From contig NZ_JAJAVC010000004.1 in assembly GCF_020532725.1 (NCBI RefSeq), positions 168,748 through 232,747 of the forward strand: a stretch of DNA of 64,000 nucleotides. The letters are read 5' to 3'. A program made the translations under genes and the position numbers. The notes under the pieces are model-generated. The model was not told where the DNA came from, ran no database searches, and worked only from the letters and a program-made list of their open reading frames with translations. This DNA is from Methylobacillus arboreus (lineage in GTDB: Bacteria; Pseudomonadota; Gammaproteobacteria; Burkholderiales; Methylophilaceae). Positions 44,206 to 55,507 of the stretch are shown one piece after another; position 1 is the first letter of the stretch; each line of letters opens with the position of its first letter.

Positions 44206-45012
44206 ATGAGCGACAATATCGTCGAAATCGACAATCTATCTTTTGGCTACAAGACGCGCTTGCTGCACAAGGGCATTAACATGCAATTCCCGCGCGGCAA
44301 GGTAGTGGCCATCATGGGCGGCAGCGGCAGCGGCAAGACCACGCTTTTGCGCCTGATCGGCGGACAGTTGAAGCCTTCGGGCGGCGAAGTGCGTGTTGCC
44401 GGGCAGGTGGTGCACAAGCAGGACCGCAAGGGTTTGCAGAAGCTGCGCCGCAAGATGGGCATGCTGTTCCAGCAAGGCGCGCTGTTCACTGATCTTTCCG
44501 TATATGAGAACGTGGCGTTTCCCATCCGCGAGCATACCGACCTGCCGGAATCCATGATCCGCGACCTGGTGATGATGAAGCTCAATGCCGTGGGTTTGCG
44601 CGGTGCGCGCGACCTCAAGGCAACCGAACTTTCCGGCGGCATGGCACGGCGTGTTGCGTTGGCGCGTGCCGTGGCGCTCGACCCGGCCATTATCATGTAT
44701 GACGAGCCGTTTGCCGGGCTGGACCCGATTTCGATGGCGGTGATCTGCAACCTGATCCGCAAGCTCAATGACGCGCTGGGCGCGACTTCCATCATCGTGA
44801 CGCATGACGTGCAGGAAGTTTTTGCGTTTGCCGATTATGTGTATTTTGTCGCGGATGGCGTTGTGGCGGCAGAAGGAGCGCCGGAGGACCTGCGCAAATC
44901 CGAACTTCCGTTTGTTCATCAGTTTGTGCATGGTGAGGTGGATGGTCCGGTGCCGTTCCACTATAGAGCGCCTGACTATAGGCAGGATATCTTGAGGAGC
45001 GCGAATGTTTAG
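44206..45012 (+). CDS. mlaF: Phospholipid transport ABC ATPase MlaF
   Basis: ATPase of the MlaFEDB complex that moves phospholipids between inner and outer membranes and maintains outer-membrane asymmetry. The 268-residue protein has Walker A GGSGSGKTT, Q-loop FQQGALF, signature LSGGMARRVALARA and Walker B IIMYDEPFAGLD. It opens a five-gene cluster and overlaps mlaE by 8 bases. Confidence 0.95.
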   Translation: MSDNIVEIDNLSFGYKTRLLHKGINMQFPRGKVVAIMGGSGSGKTTLLRLIGGQLKPSGGEVRVAGQVVHKQDRKGLQKLRRKMGMLFQQGALFTDLSVYENVAFPIREHTDLPESMIRDLVMMKLNAVGLRGARDLKATELSGGMARRVALARAVALDPAIIMYDEPFAGLDPISMAVICNLIRKLNDALGATSIIVTHDVQEVFAFADYVYFVADGVVAAEGAPEDLRKSELPFVHQFVHGEVDGPVPFHYRAPDYRQDILRSANV

Positions 45013-45796
45013 TGCTGTAGCAAGCGTGCTGAGTGGAATCGGCCACCGCGTGATTGATAGCTTGTGGCGTTTTGGTGCCAGCATTCGCTTTTTCTTTTAT
45101 GTGCTGATTTATTCCGGCGAGAGTTTCCGCAGGCTACACCTGACCATACGCGAGATTTATTTCACTGGCGTGTTGTCCTTGATCATTATCCTGGTATCGG
45201 CGTTCTTTGTCGGCATGGTGCTGGCGTTGCAGGGCTACAACACCTTGCAGCGTTATGGCTCTTCCGAGGCTATTGGCGTGCTGGTGGCCTTGTCGTTGGT
45301 GCGTGAGCTGGGGCCTGTGGTGACGGCGCTGCTGTTCGCCGGTCGCGCAGGGACTGCCATTACGGCGGAAATCGGCCTCATGCGGGCAACCGAGCAGTTG
45401 TCTGCCATGGAAATGATGGCGGTGAGCCCGGTCGCGCGCGTGGTTGCGCCACGTTTCTGGGCTGGCGTATTCTCCATGCCTTTGCTGGCGGCATTGTTCT
45501 CGATGGTGGGCGTGCTGGGTGGCTATTTGGTGGCTGTGCCGCTGATCGGTGTCGATGCGGGCGCGTTCTGGTCGCAGATGCAGGCCAGCGTGGATTTCCG
45601 TGAAGATATTGTCAATGGGGTGATCAAGAGCGTGGTGTTTGGCGTTGCCTGCACCATGATTGCCTTGTTTGAAGGGTTCGACGCGCCGCCCACTGCTGAA
45701 GGTGTGAGCCGCGCAACAACCCGTACCGTGGTGAATTCATCATTGGCGGTGCTGGGTCTTGATTTTGTAATGACTTCGTTCATGATTGTTGCGTAA
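45005..45796 (+). CDS. mlaE: Phospholipid transport permease MlaE
   Basis: Membrane permease of the Mla complex, 263 residues with about five to six helices. Family features are an amphipathic interfacial N-terminus, the stretch ELGPVVTALLFAGRAGTAITAEIG and VNSSLAVLGLDFVMT at the end. It lies between mlaF and mlaD in the standard order. Confidence 0.95.
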   Translation: MFSAVASVLSGIGHRVIDSLWRFGASIRFFFYVLIYSGESFRRLHLTIREIYFTGVLSLIIILVSAFFVGMVLALQGYNTLQRYGSSEAIGVLVALSLVRELGPVVTALLFAGRAGTAITAEIGLMRATEQLSAMEMMAVSPVARVVAPRFWAGVFSMPLLAALFSMVGVLGGYLVAVPLIGVDAGAFWSQMQASVDFREDIVNGVIKSVVFGVACTMIALFEGFDAPPTAEGVSRATTRTVVNSSLAVLGLDFVMTSFMIVA

Positions 45797-45817
45797 GCGC
45801 AACACACTGGAGAAAAG

Positions 45818-46312
45818 ATGGAACGTACAACAATTGATCTATGGGTCGGTGTTTTTGTAGCGGCAGGGGCTGCTGCACTGTTTGGTTTGGCTTTGAAAGT
45901 GGGCAATTTCAACAGTGCCACCCTGGGTGAAACCTACAGTGTGACGGGCGCTTTCGAGAATGTCGGCAGTCTCAAGCCACGCGCGCCAGTCAAGAGCGCA
46001 GGAGTGGTTGTGGGACGTGTCGATAACATCAAGTTCGATCCCGAGAGCTATGAAGCATTAGTGACAGTCAAGGTGGACAAGCGTTATCCTTTCCCCAAGG
46101 ATACATTTGCCAATATCTACACTGCCGGCTTGCTGGGTGAACAATATATTGGCCTGGAAGCTGGCGGCGACGACAAGATGCTGCAGGACGGCGACAAGTT
46201 TAGCAAGACGCAGGATGCTGTGGTGCTTGAAAAGATGATCGGCCAGTTCCTGTATAGCAAGGCATCTGAGTCAGGTGATGATAAGTCTAACGATATTAAA
46301 GAGGCGGAATAG
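45818..46312 (+). CDS. mlaD: Phospholipid-binding MCE protein MlaD
   Basis: Single-pass inner-membrane protein with a periplasmic MCE domain that forms a hexameric ring. The 164-residue product starts with a helix (WVGVFVAAGAAALFGLALKV) and the MCE domain (about 38-118, LKPRAPVKSAGVVVGRV, TAGLLGEQYIGLEAGG). RBS TGGAGAAAAG precedes the ATG. Confidence 0.95.
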   Translation: MERTTIDLWVGVFVAAGAAALFGLALKVGNFNSATLGETYSVTGAFENVGSLKPRAPVKSAGVVVGRVDNIKFDPESYEALVTVKVDKRYPFPKDTFANIYTAGLLGEQYIGLEAGGDDKMLQDGDKFSKTQDAVVLEKMIGQFLYSKASESGDDKSNDIKEAE

Positions 46313-46314
46313 GC

Positions 46315-46923
46315 ATGCAAAATATGATGAAGTGGATGGCCGCACTGGCTTTTGTTGGCTGTGCGGGTCTGGCAATGGCAGAAGTGGCGCCTGACGCATT
46401 GGTGAAGAGCACTGCCGAAGATGTGCTGGCTGTCGTTAAGCAGGACAAGGACATTCAGGCGGGTAATCAGAACAAGATTTTCGCCCTCGCAGAAGAAAAG
46501 ATCCTGCCTAATTTCAATTTTGACCGCGTATCGCGCCTGGTGCTGGGCAAGGCCTGGGGCAAGGCGTCTACTGAACAGAAACAGGCTTTCCAGGAGCAAT
46601 TCCGCAGCTTGCTGCTGCGTACTTATGCCACAGCGCTTTCCAAGTACCGCAACCAGACCATTGAATACAAGCCTTTCCGTGCGCAACCTGGTGAAACCGA
46701 TGTCAAGGTGAAAACCCAGATTTTGCAGCCGGGCGGTCAGCCTGTGGCGGTGGATTACAGCCTGGAAAAGAGTGGCGAAAGCTGGAAGGTATACGACATC
46801 ACCATCGAAGGCGTGAGCCTGGTGACCAACTACCGTGGTCAGTTTAGCAACGAGATTCGCCAGAACGGCCTGGATAGCCTGATCCAGAAGCTGGCTGCCA
46901 AGAATCAGGAATCCAGCAAATAA
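46315..46923 (+). CDS. mlaC: Phospholipid shuttle protein MlaC (Ttg2D)
   Basis: Periplasmic carrier that ferries phospholipid between the outer-membrane MlaA and MlaD. The 202-residue precursor has a signal peptide ending GLAMA and Tol-tolerance (Ttg2) domain landmarks FDRVSRLVLGKAW, LLRTYATALSKY and GVSLVTNYRGQFSNEI. It begins 2 bases after mlaD. Confidence 0.94.
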   Translation: MQNMMKWMAALAFVGCAGLAMAEVAPDALVKSTAEDVLAVVKQDKDIQAGNQNKIFALAEEKILPNFNFDRVSRLVLGKAWGKASTEQKQAFQEQFRSLLLRTYATALSKYRNQTIEYKPFRAQPGETDVKVKTQILQPGGQPVAVDYSLEKSGESWKVYDITIEGVSLVTNYRGQFSNEIRQNGLDSLIQKLAAKNQESSK

Positions 46924-46940
46924 GCATAAAGAGTATCCAC

Positions 46941-47234
46941 TTGGCACAAATCCAACAACAAGGAAACCGCTGGCTGGTAAGCGGTGACATCACCGTCAAT
47001 CAGGTTGACAGCCTGTTGGCCGAAAGCAAGGCACTGCCGATGTCGGCAGCGCTGGAGATTGACCTTGCCCAGGTGGCTGAGGTCGATACTGTGGCGCTGA
47101 GCCTGATTTTCGAATGGACACGCCAGGCCCAGGCGGCCAAGGCTGATATCAACATCGTTCATCTGCCAGCCAATCTTTCCAGCTTGGCTACCCTGTATGG
47201 GGTGCTTGAGCTGATTCCCCAATCCAGCCATTGA
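46941..47234 (+). CDS. mlaB: STAS-domain protein MlaB
   Basis: Cytoplasmic STAS protein that stabilises and activates MlaF. The 97-residue protein shows the STAS fold: N-terminal beta strands, LEIDLAQVAEVDTVALSLIFEW and a final helix LATLYGVLELIP. The start is TTG, 17 bases after mlaC. It completes the set mlaFEDCB. Confidence 0.9.
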   Translation: MAQIQQQGNRWLVSGDITVNQVDSLLAESKALPMSAALEIDLAQVAEVDTVALSLIFEWTRQAQAAKADINIVHLPANLSSLATLYGVLELIPQSSH

Positions 47235-47265
47235 GTTTTGGGGCCTTGGCCCCAGCTAGTCATCC

Positions 47266-48159
47266 ATGATTCCCGCGATCAATATCCAGCAGGTGCACAA
47301 GCGTTTTGGCAATTTACACGCGCTGAAAGGCATAGACTTGTCCATCGAGCAGGGCGAGTTTTTTGCCTTGCTTGGGCCGAATGGCGCGGGCAAGTCCACC
47401 CTGATCAACCTGTTGGCAGGGTTGTCGCGCCCAACCAGTGGCAGCTTGCAGGTGATGGGCTTCGATGTCTATACGCAATATGCCGAGGCGCGGCGCGCAT
47501 TGGGCGTGGTGCCGCAGGAGCTGGTGTTCGATCCATTCTTCAATGTGCGTGAAATGCTGCGTTTCCAGGCTGGGTATTTCGGCCGCGGTCGCGAGAACGA
47601 TGCCTGGGTGGATGAGATTATCGAGTCGCTGGGCCTGGCGGATAAGGCGCATACCAATATGCGCCGCCTCTCAGGTGGCATGAAGCGTCGCGCGTTGATC
47701 GCGCAGGCACTTGCGCACAAGCCTCCCGTGATCGTACTCGACGAGCCGACCGCCGGTGTGGACGTCGAGTTGCGCCAGGCCATGTGGCAATTCATTCGCA
47801 GGCTCAATGGCGAAGGCCATACCATTATTCTCACTACGCATTACCTGGAAGAAGCGGAAACCCTGTGCAACCGCATTGCCATGATGAAGCAGGGCGAGAT
47901 TGTGGCGCTGGATAGCACGCGTAATCTTTTGAATCGCTTGCCGGGCAAGCGTTTGCGTTTGAAATTGTCGGGTGCTTTGCCTGCTGCGCTAGTGCCCTTG
48001 CTGCGTGAAGAACAGGATGGCGACTGTATTCTGGCGATTGCTGATGTCACCCAGCTTGAATCCATCCTGGCGGAACTGCGTTTGGCAGGCGTGGCCGTAG
48101 AGGATATGCAATTGACGGAAGCCGACCTTGAGGATGTCTTCGTGGAGCTCGTGAGCTGA
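47266..48159 (+). CDS. yadG: ABC transporter ATPase, YadG-like
   Basis: ATPase of an ABC-2-type exporter, 297 residues. Walker A is GPNGAGKST, signature LSGGMKRRALIAQAL and Walker B IVLDEPTAGVDVE. The C-terminal extension holds the usual DUF4162-like region. The substrate is unknown. It overlaps yadH by one base and lies between mla and ibaG, a conserved betaproteobacterial layout. Confidence 0.9.
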   Translation: MIPAINIQQVHKRFGNLHALKGIDLSIEQGEFFALLGPNGAGKSTLINLLAGLSRPTSGSLQVMGFDVYTQYAEARRALGVVPQELVFDPFFNVREMLRFQAGYFGRGRENDAWVDEIIESLGLADKAHTNMRRLSGGMKRRALIAQALAHKPPVIVLDEPTAGVDVELRQAMWQFIRRLNGEGHTIILTTHYLEEAETLCNRIAMMKQGEIVALDSTRNLLNRLPGKRLRLKLSGALPAALVPLLREEQDGDCILAIADVTQLESILAELRLAGVAVEDMQLTEADLEDVFVELVS

Positions 48160-48938
48160 TGGCGGACTTCATCAGCCACAATCTGCGCGGCCCATGGACC
48201 TTGTTCAAGAAGGAATTACTGCGTTTCTGGCGCGTGAGTTTCCAGACCGTGGCAGCGCCTATCATCACGGCATTGCTGTATTTGCTGATCTTTTCCCATG
48301 TGCTGGAAGACCGCGTGCAGGTATATCCCGGCGTGGGCTATACCGCGTTCCTGATTCCCGGCCTCATCATGATGTCGCTGTTGCAGAATGCCTTTGCCAA
48401 TAGCTCATCCAGCCTGATTCAGTCCAAGGTCATGGGCAGCCTGATCTTCATATTGTTGACGCCCATATCCTACCTGGGGGTCTACCTGGCATTTCTTGCT
48501 GCCTCGATCCTTCGCGGGATGGTAGTGGGCCTGGGTATCTACCTGGTGACCATCATCTTTATTGACCTGCCGGTGGAGCATCCCGGCTGGATATTGATCT
48601 TTGCCTTGCTTGGCAGCGGCCTGATGGGCACCTTTGGCATCATCGCCGGTATCTGGGCCGAGAAGTTCGACCAGATGGCGGCATTCCAGAATTTTGTCAT
48701 CATGCCGCTTTCATTCCTCTCGGGCGTGTTTTACTCCATTCACTCGCTGCCACCGTTCTGGCAGAAGGTGTCGCATCTCAACCCGTTTTTCTACATGATA
48801 GACGGCTTCCGCTACGGTTTTTTCGGTACCGGCGATATTTCGCCTTTTATCAGCCTGGGCGTTGTTGCAGGGTGCTTTTTTGCCCTATCATTGATTACTT
48901 TACAGATGCTGAAATCCGGCTACAAATTGCGAGGCTGA
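48159..48938 (+). CDS. yadH: ABC-2 type transporter permease, YadH-like
   Basis: Six-helix permease of 259 residues pairing with the preceding ATPase. Motifs include LFKKELLRFWRVSFQTVAAPIITALL in the first part and LSGVFYSIHSLPPFWQKVS in the second. The transported compound is unknown. Confidence 0.9.
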   Translation: MADFISHNLRGPWTLFKKELLRFWRVSFQTVAAPIITALLYLLIFSHVLEDRVQVYPGVGYTAFLIPGLIMMSLLQNAFANSSSSLIQSKVMGSLIFILLTPISYLGVYLAFLAASILRGMVVGLGIYLVTIIFIDLPVEHPGWILIFALLGSGLMGTFGIIAGIWAEKFDQMAAFQNFVIMPLSFLSGVFYSIHSLPPFWQKVSHLNPFFYMIDGFRYGFFGTGDISPFISLGVVAGCFFALSLITLQMLKSGYKLRG

Positions 48939-48941
48939 ACC

Positions 48942-49193
48942 GTGTTAAGTGCAGAAGCATTGAAAAACTATATTACCCAGGGACTGACCTGTGAGCATGT
49001 GCAGGTACTGGGTGACGACGGCCAGCATTTCGAGGCTGTGATCGTGAGCCCGTTGTTTGTGGGCAAGAACATGGTGCAGCAGCATCAACTGGTCTACCAG
49101 GCTTTGGGCGGGCGCATGCATGAAGAGATTCACGCCTTGTCCATGCGCACTTTCACGCCGGAAGCCTGGGCCAGACTCAATGCCACGCTCTGA
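48942..49193 (+). CDS. ibaG: BolA-family protein IbaG
   Basis: An 83-residue BolA-fold protein that forms [2Fe-2S] complexes with monothiol glutaredoxins. Conserved elements are QVLGDDGQHFEAVIVS, the loop FVGKNMVQQHQLVY with its histidine, and EIHALSMRTFTPEAW. The start is GTG. It sits 25 bases before the Grx4 gene, its likely partner, and shortly before murA, as in many proteobacteria. Confidence 0.9.
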   Translation: MLSAEALKNYITQGLTCEHVQVLGDDGQHFEAVIVSPLFVGKNMVQQHQLVYQALGGRMHEEIHALSMRTFTPEAWARLNATL

Positions 49194-49218
49194 TGGCAAT
49201 TTAATTTCAAGGAAAAAT

Positions 49219-50812
<1,594 letters not shown>

Positions 50813-50906
50813 AGTCCCAGCGGGTCAAATGAGCCGGCCAAATAAGTAAAAGGGAAGCTGCCTGCAACATCGGTAGTCCCTGATTGAACAACCAAGAAAG
50901 ACAGCA

Positions 50907-51551
50907 ATGATTACTATCGCCCTTTCCAAGGGACGTATTTTTGAAGAGACCGTGCCGCTGCTGGCAGCAGCAGGGATTACTGCGCTGGAAGACCCGGAGG
51001 CTTCGCGCAAGCTGATCCTGCCGACCAATCGCCCGGATGTGCGACTGATCATCGTGCGTGCGACCGATGTGCCGACTTATGTGCAGTACGGTGCCGCCGA
51101 CCTCGGCATTGCTGGCAAGGATGTGCTGAATGAGCATGGCGGCGATGGCCTGTACCAGCCGCTGGACTTGCAGATCGCCCGTTGCCACATGATGGTGGCG
51201 GTACGCGAGGACTTTGACTATTTTGGATCCATCCGTCGTGGCGCGCGCCTCAAGGTGGTCACCAAGTACGTCAAGACTGCACGCGAGCATTTTGCCGCCA
51301 AGGGCATGCATGTTGATTTGATCAAGCTCTACGGCTCCATGGAGCTGGGGCCGCTGGTAGGCCTCGCGGATGCGATCGTGGACCTGGTGAGTACCGGCGG
51401 CACTTTGCGCGCCAACAACCTCAAGGCGGTGGAAGAAGTAACTGACATCAGCTCGCGACTGGTGGTGAACCAAGCTTCACTCAAGCTCAAGCGCGATGCC
51501 CTGCAGCCCATCATGGATGCATTTGCCCAGGCCGTAGCGGCCAAACAATAA
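50907..51551 (+). CDS. hisG: ATP phosphoribosyltransferase HisG, short form
   Basis: First step of histidine synthesis, condensing ATP and PRPP. The 214-residue length is the short form, which lacks the C-terminal ACT-like regulatory domain and needs HisZ as partner. Landmarks are [15 protein letters not shown] and the PRPP site [14 protein letters not shown]. No hisZ is in the window. It heads the his cluster, 94 bases after murA. Confidence 0.95.
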   Translation: MITIALSKGRIFEETVPLLAAAGITALEDPEASRKLILPTNRPDVRLIIVRATDVPTYVQYGAADLGIAGKDVLNEHGGDGLYQPLDLQIARCHMMVAVREDFDYFGSIRRGARLKVVTKYVKTAREHFAAKGMHVDLIKLYGSMELGPLVGLADAIVDLVSTGGTLRANNLKAVEEVTDISSRLVVNQASLKLKRDALQPIMDAFAQAVAAKQ

Positions 51552-51565
51552 CTCAGGTTTAAATC

Positions 51566-52873
51566 ATGAATATCAGACGTTTTTCTACAAGTGACGCGAG
51601 CTTTGATCAGGACCTGAAAGCCCTGCTTGCATTCGAGACTGCGCAAGACGACCAGATAGACAGCGTGGTTGCCGATATACTGCGTAATGTCAAAACCCGC
51701 GGCGACGCTGCCGTGCTGGAATATACCCAGCGTTTTGACCGGCTGGATTCACAATCTGCGCAATCCCTGGCACAGCTCGAAATCGGCAAGGCGGAATTGC
51801 AGGCTGCCCTGGATGGCCTGCCAGCGGAGCAACGCGATGCCTTGCAGCAAGCAGCACAGCGCGTGCGCGATTACCATGAGAAGCAACTGATGGCTTCCTG
51901 GACCTATACCGAGGAAGATGGCACCCTGCTCGGGCAGCAGGTGACGGCGCTGGACCGCGTCGGCCTCTATGTGCCCGGCGGCAAGGCGGCATATCCCTCC
52001 TCAGTGCTCATGAACGCTATTCCCGCCAAGGCGGCAGGCGTGCAGGAACTTATCATGGTGGTGCCGACCCCGGGCGGCGAGAGGAACCAGCTTGTGCTTG
52101 CCGCGGCCGCCGTGTGCGCTGTTGACCGCGTATTCTGTATCGGTGGTGCGCAGGCAGTCGGCGCATTGGCTTATGGCACCGAGACCGTGCCGCAGGTGGA
52201 CAAGATTGTCGGTCCAGGCAATGCCTATGTGGCCGCCGCCAAGCGCCGTGTGTTCGGCGTAGTGGGTATTGACATGGTGGCGGGTCCTTCGGAGATTCTG
52301 GTGATCTGCGACGGCAAGACCAACCCGGACTGGGTGGCAATGGACCTGTTCTCCCAGGCCGAGCATGACGAGCTGGCGCAAGCCATTCTGCTGTCGCCGG
52401 ATGCTGCGTTCCTTGACGCGGTGCAGGCGAGCATAGTGCGCTTGGTGGAGGAAATGCCGCGCAAGGAAATTATCCGCACTTCATTGCAGAATCGCGGCGC
52501 GTTGATCAAGGTCGAGGACCTGGAGCAGGCCGCGGAAATCGCCAATTATATTGCGCCGGAACACCTGGAATTGTCGGTGGATGACCCGTTGGCCTACAGC
52601 AAGAAAATCCGCCATGCGGGAGCAATATTCATGGGCCGCGATACCTGCGAGGCATTGGGTGATTACTGTGCAGGCCCTAACCACGTGCTGCCGACCTCGC
52701 GTACTGCACGCTTTTCATCTCCGTTGGGTGTCTATGATTTCCAGAAGCGTTCCAGCCTGATCATGGTATCCAGTGCAGGTGCGCAAAAGCTGGGCCGGAT
52801 TGCTTCCACGCTTGCCTATGGTGAGGGCTTGCAGGCTCATGCGCGCTCTGCCGAGTTTCGGCTGAAAGGTTGA
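51566..52873 (+). CDS. hisD: Histidinol dehydrogenase
   Basis: Last two steps of histidine synthesis, L-histidinol to histidine with NAD. The 435-residue enzyme shows the zinc-binding region and [32 protein letters not shown] and the GPSEILV and [14 protein letters not shown] segments. It starts 14 bases after hisG and shares 4 bases with hisC. Confidence 0.96.
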   Translation: MNIRRFSTSDASFDQDLKALLAFETAQDDQIDSVVADILRNVKTRGDAAVLEYTQRFDRLDSQSAQSLAQLEIGKAELQAALDGLPAEQRDALQQAAQRVRDYHEKQLMASWTYTEEDGTLLGQQVTALDRVGLYVPGGKAAYPSSVLMNAIPAKAAGVQELIMVVPTPGGERNQLVLAAAAVCAVDRVFCIGGAQAVGALAYGTETVPQVDKIVGPGNAYVAAAKRRVFGVVGIDMVAGPSEILVICDGKTNPDWVAMDLFSQAEHDELAQAILLSPDAAFLDAVQASIVRLVEEMPRKEIIRTSLQNRGALIKVEDLEQAAEIANYIAPEHLELSVDDPLAYSKKIRHAGAIFMGRDTCEALGDYCAGPNHVLPTSRTARFSSPLGVYDFQKRSSLIMVSSAGAQKLGRIASTLAYGEGLQAHARSAEFRLKG

Positions 52874-53940
52874 CCTTGAGCAAGTTCTGGAGCGCCATTG
52901 TGCATGAGCTGACCCCGTATGTTCCTGGGGAGCAGCCCAAGATCACTAACCTGGTCAAGCTCAATACCAACGAGAATCCCTATGGGCCGAGCCCCAAGGT
53001 GCTGGCTGCGTTGCAGGCCGAGGTGGGCGATACCCTGCGCCTGTACCCAGACCCGACTTCGGATAGGGTGTTGCAGGCGGTAGCGAAATTTTACGATGTT
53101 CCCGCAACGCATGTGTTTGTCGGCAATGGCTCGGACGAAGTGCTGGCACATGCGTTCAATGCCCTGCTCAAGCATGATGCGCCCATTCTCTTCCCGGATA
53201 TTACCTATAGTTTTTACCCGGTGTATTGCGGTCTGTATGGCATTGCGTATGAAACCGTTCCGCTGGGTACCGAGTTCGAGATCAACGTCGATGACTACCT
53301 GCGTCCCAATGGCGGCATCATTTTCCCCAACCCCAATGCCCCGACCGGGCGCGGTTTGCCGTTGAGTGAGATTGAGCGCCTGCTCAAGGCAAATACCGAA
53401 TCCGTGGTTGTGGTTGACGAGGCCTATGTCGATTTTGGGGCCGAGTCCGCGGTTGGACTGGTCAAGCATTATCCCAACCTGCTTGTGACGCATACCTTGT
53501 CCAAGGCCAGGTCGCTGGCGGGCCTGCGCGTAGGCTATGCGATTGGCCAGCCTCACCTGGTAGAGGCCCTTAACCGGGTCAAGGACAGTTTCAATTCCTA
53601 TCCGCTGGACCGGTTTGCGATCAGCGGTGCCGTGGCGGCGATTGAAGACAAGGCGTATTTCGAGGAAACCCGCCGCAAGGTGGTCGCGACAAGAGAGGTT
53701 TTGACTGCGGAATTGGAGGCACTGGGATTTGCCGTACTGCCGTCAGCGGCCAACTTTATCTTTGCGCGTCATGCCGAGTGGTGTGGCGCCGAGCTTGCAG
53801 CCAGGCTGCGCGAGCACAGCATTATCGTGCGCCATTTCAGCAAGCCGGCACGTATCAGCGAGTTTTTACGCATTACCATAGGCACGGATGCGCAATCGCA
53901 AGCGTTGGTGCAGGCATTAAAAGAGATTTTAACCCCTTAA
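52870..53940 (+). CDS. hisC: Histidinol-phosphate aminotransferase
   Basis: PLP-dependent transamination of imidazole acetol phosphate. The 356-residue protein carries [23 protein letters not shown] and the PLP lysine in [18 protein letters not shown] (partly quoted). The start is TTG at 52870 in a TTGA overlap with hisD; TTG at 52876 is also possible. It is the last gene before the hps insert. Confidence 0.94.
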   Translation: MTLSKFWSAIVHELTPYVPGEQPKITNLVKLNTNENPYGPSPKVLAALQAEVGDTLRLYPDPTSDRVLQAVAKFYDVPATHVFVGNGSDEVLAHAFNALLKHDAPILFPDITYSFYPVYCGLYGIAYETVPLGTEFEINVDDYLRPNGGIIFPNPNAPTGRGLPLSEIERLLKANTESVVVVDEAYVDFGAESAVGLVKHYPNLLVTHTLSKARSLAGLRVGYAIGQPHLVEALNRVKDSFNSYPLDRFAISGAVAAIEDKAYFEETRRKVVATREVLTAELEALGFAVLPSAANFIFARHAEWCGAELAARLREHSIIVRHFSKPARISEFLRITIGTDAQSQALVQALKEILTP

Positions 53941-54030
53941 AACTGGTGTTTCTGGCTGTCTACGGCATTGATTTTCCAATAAATTAAGAGAATAGTGCGC
54001 CATCGCTTCCCTTAATCTGTGGAAAAAATG

Positions 54031-54036
54031 TATTAT
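54031..54036 (+). promoter_or_regulatory. Possible -10 box of the hps promoter
   Basis: TATTAT lies 49 bases before the hps start codon; the -35 region is poor. A separate promoter is expected because hps is a highly used gene in the middle of a biosynthetic operon. Confidence 0.35.
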
Positions 54037-54084
54037 AGCGCGGTCAGTACATCATAATTCTGTAATTAAAGCGGAGGAAGCATC

Positions 54085-54771
54085 GTGGCAAAACCATTAG
54101 TTCAAATGGCATTAGACTCACTCGATTTCGATCAAACAGTAGCACTTGCTACGACTGTTGCACCACACGTTGATATTCTTGAAATTGGCACACCCTGCAT
54201 CAAGTACAACGGCATCAAACTGCTGGAAACTCTGCGCGCAAAGTTCCCAAACAACAAGATCCTGGTCGACCTGAAGACCATGGATGCTGGCTTCTATGAA
54301 GCTGAACCATTCTACAAGGCTGGTGCTGACATCGTGACCGTATTGGGCACTGCAGACATCGGCACTATCAAGGGCGTAATTGACGTTGCCAACAAGTATG
54401 GCAAGAAGGCACAAGTCGACTTGATCAACGTGGTTGATAAGGCTGCTCGTACTAAGGAAGTTGCCAAGCTGGGCGCACACATCATCGGTGTTCATACTGG
54501 TCTTGACCAACAAGCCGCTGGCCAAACCCCATTTGCTGATCTGGGTCTGGTAGCTGGTTTGAACCTTGGTGTGGATATTTCCGTTGCTGGTGGTGTTAAG
54601 GCAACGACTGCCAAGCAAGTGGTTGACGCAGGCGCTACCATCGTTGTGGCCGGTGCTGCAATTTACGGCGCTGCGGATCCTGCAGCTGCTGCAGCTGAAA
54701 TCAGTAATGCTGCCAAAGGCTCCCAAAGCAGTGGTGGCCTGTTCGGCTGGCTGAAGAAGCTGTTCAGCTAA
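54085..54771 (+). CDS. hps: 3-hexulose-6-phosphate synthase
   Basis: Condenses formaldehyde with ribulose 5-phosphate, the entry reaction of the ribulose monophosphate pathway. The 228-residue protein is an OMP-decarboxylase-type barrel with the motif Asp62-x-Lys64-x-x-Asp67 (VDLKTMDAG), GTPCIKY and GTADIGTIKG. The start is GTG with a strong site GGAGGA. Beyond the usual ~210 residues there is a Ser/Gly linker and a short hydrophobic-basic tail (GLFGWLKKLFS). The position inside the his operon fits a methylotroph. Codon use is more restricted than in neighbours, fitting high expression. A terminator follows. Confidence 0.96.
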   Translation: MAKPLVQMALDSLDFDQTVALATTVAPHVDILEIGTPCIKYNGIKLLETLRAKFPNNKILVDLKTMDAGFYEAEPFYKAGADIVTVLGTADIGTIKGVIDVANKYGKKAQVDLINVVDKAARTKEVAKLGAHIIGVHTGLDQQAAGQTPFADLGLVAGLNLGVDISVAGGVKATTAKQVVDAGATIVVAGAAIYGAADPAAAAAEISNAAKGSQSSGGLFGWLKKLFS

Positions 54772-54819
54772 TTGACGTTTTTGCGGCATCCTTGTGGGTG
54801 CCGACATTAGCCCATCTGG

Positions 54820-54865
54820 AAACCGCTGCAAGACTGTGTTGACTGTTTTGCAGCGGTTTTGATTT
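54820..54865 (+). terminator. Rho-independent terminator after hps
   Basis: AAACCGCTGCAA (54820-54831) and TTGCAGCGGTTT (54848-54859) form a 12-bp stem, followed by TGATTTTGTTT. It separates hps from hisB, so hisB onward needs read-through or a promoter of its own. Confidence 0.8.
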
Positions 54866-54891
54866 TGTTTCTCAAGATTTGAATGATTGCC

Positions 54892-55479
54892 ATGCGTAAC
54901 GCTGAAGTGAGCCGTAATACTTTAGAGACCAAGATTGCCGTTGCCATCAACCTTGATGGCACTGGCGTATCCAGACTGAACAGCGGGGTCGGCTTTTTCG
55001 ATCACATGCTGGACCAGATTGCGCGCCATGGCATGATGGACATCAATGTCGAATGCCAGGGCGACCTGCATATTGACGCGCACCATACCGTGGAGGATGT
55101 GGGGATCGCCTTGGGTCAGGCATTCAGCAAGGCCTTGGGTGACAAGAAAGGCATACGCCGTTATGCGCATGCCTATGTGCCGCTCGATGAAGCATTATCA
55201 CGTGTGGTGCTGGATATTTCCGGCCGTCCGGGATTGGAATTCGATGTGGAATTTACCCGTGCCAGGATCGGCGAATTTGACGTGGACCTGGTGCGGGAAT
55301 TCTTCCAGGGCTTTGTCAACCATGCCGCTATCACACTGCACATAGACAACCTGCGCGGCAAAAATGCTCACCACCAGGCGGAGACGATTTTCAAGGCTTT
55401 TGGCCGTGCGCTTCGTGCCGCGGTTGAACTCGACCCCCGTATGGTGGGTATAATGCCTTCAACTAAAGGCAGTTTATAG
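54892..55479 (+). CDS. hisB: Imidazoleglycerol-phosphate dehydratase
   Basis: Dehydrates imidazoleglycerol phosphate in histidine synthesis. The 195-residue monofunctional enzyme has no phosphatase domain. Metal sites are [25 protein letters not shown] and the final [15 protein letters not shown]. The ATG at 54892 gives the family's usual N-terminus ([12 protein letters not shown]); an ATG three codons earlier is possible. It resumes the his cluster after hps. Confidence 0.94.
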   Translation: MRNAEVSRNTLETKIAVAINLDGTGVSRLNSGVGFFDHMLDQIARHGMMDINVECQGDLHIDAHHTVEDVGIALGQAFSKALGDKKGIRRYAHAYVPLDEALSRVVLDISGRPGLEFDVEFTRARIGEFDVDLVREFFQGFVNHAAITLHIDNLRGKNAHHQAETIFKAFGRALRAAVELDPRMVGIMPSTKGSL

Positions 55480-55507
55480 ACGTTTCCGGGTTTCCTACCG
55501 TTCTACC

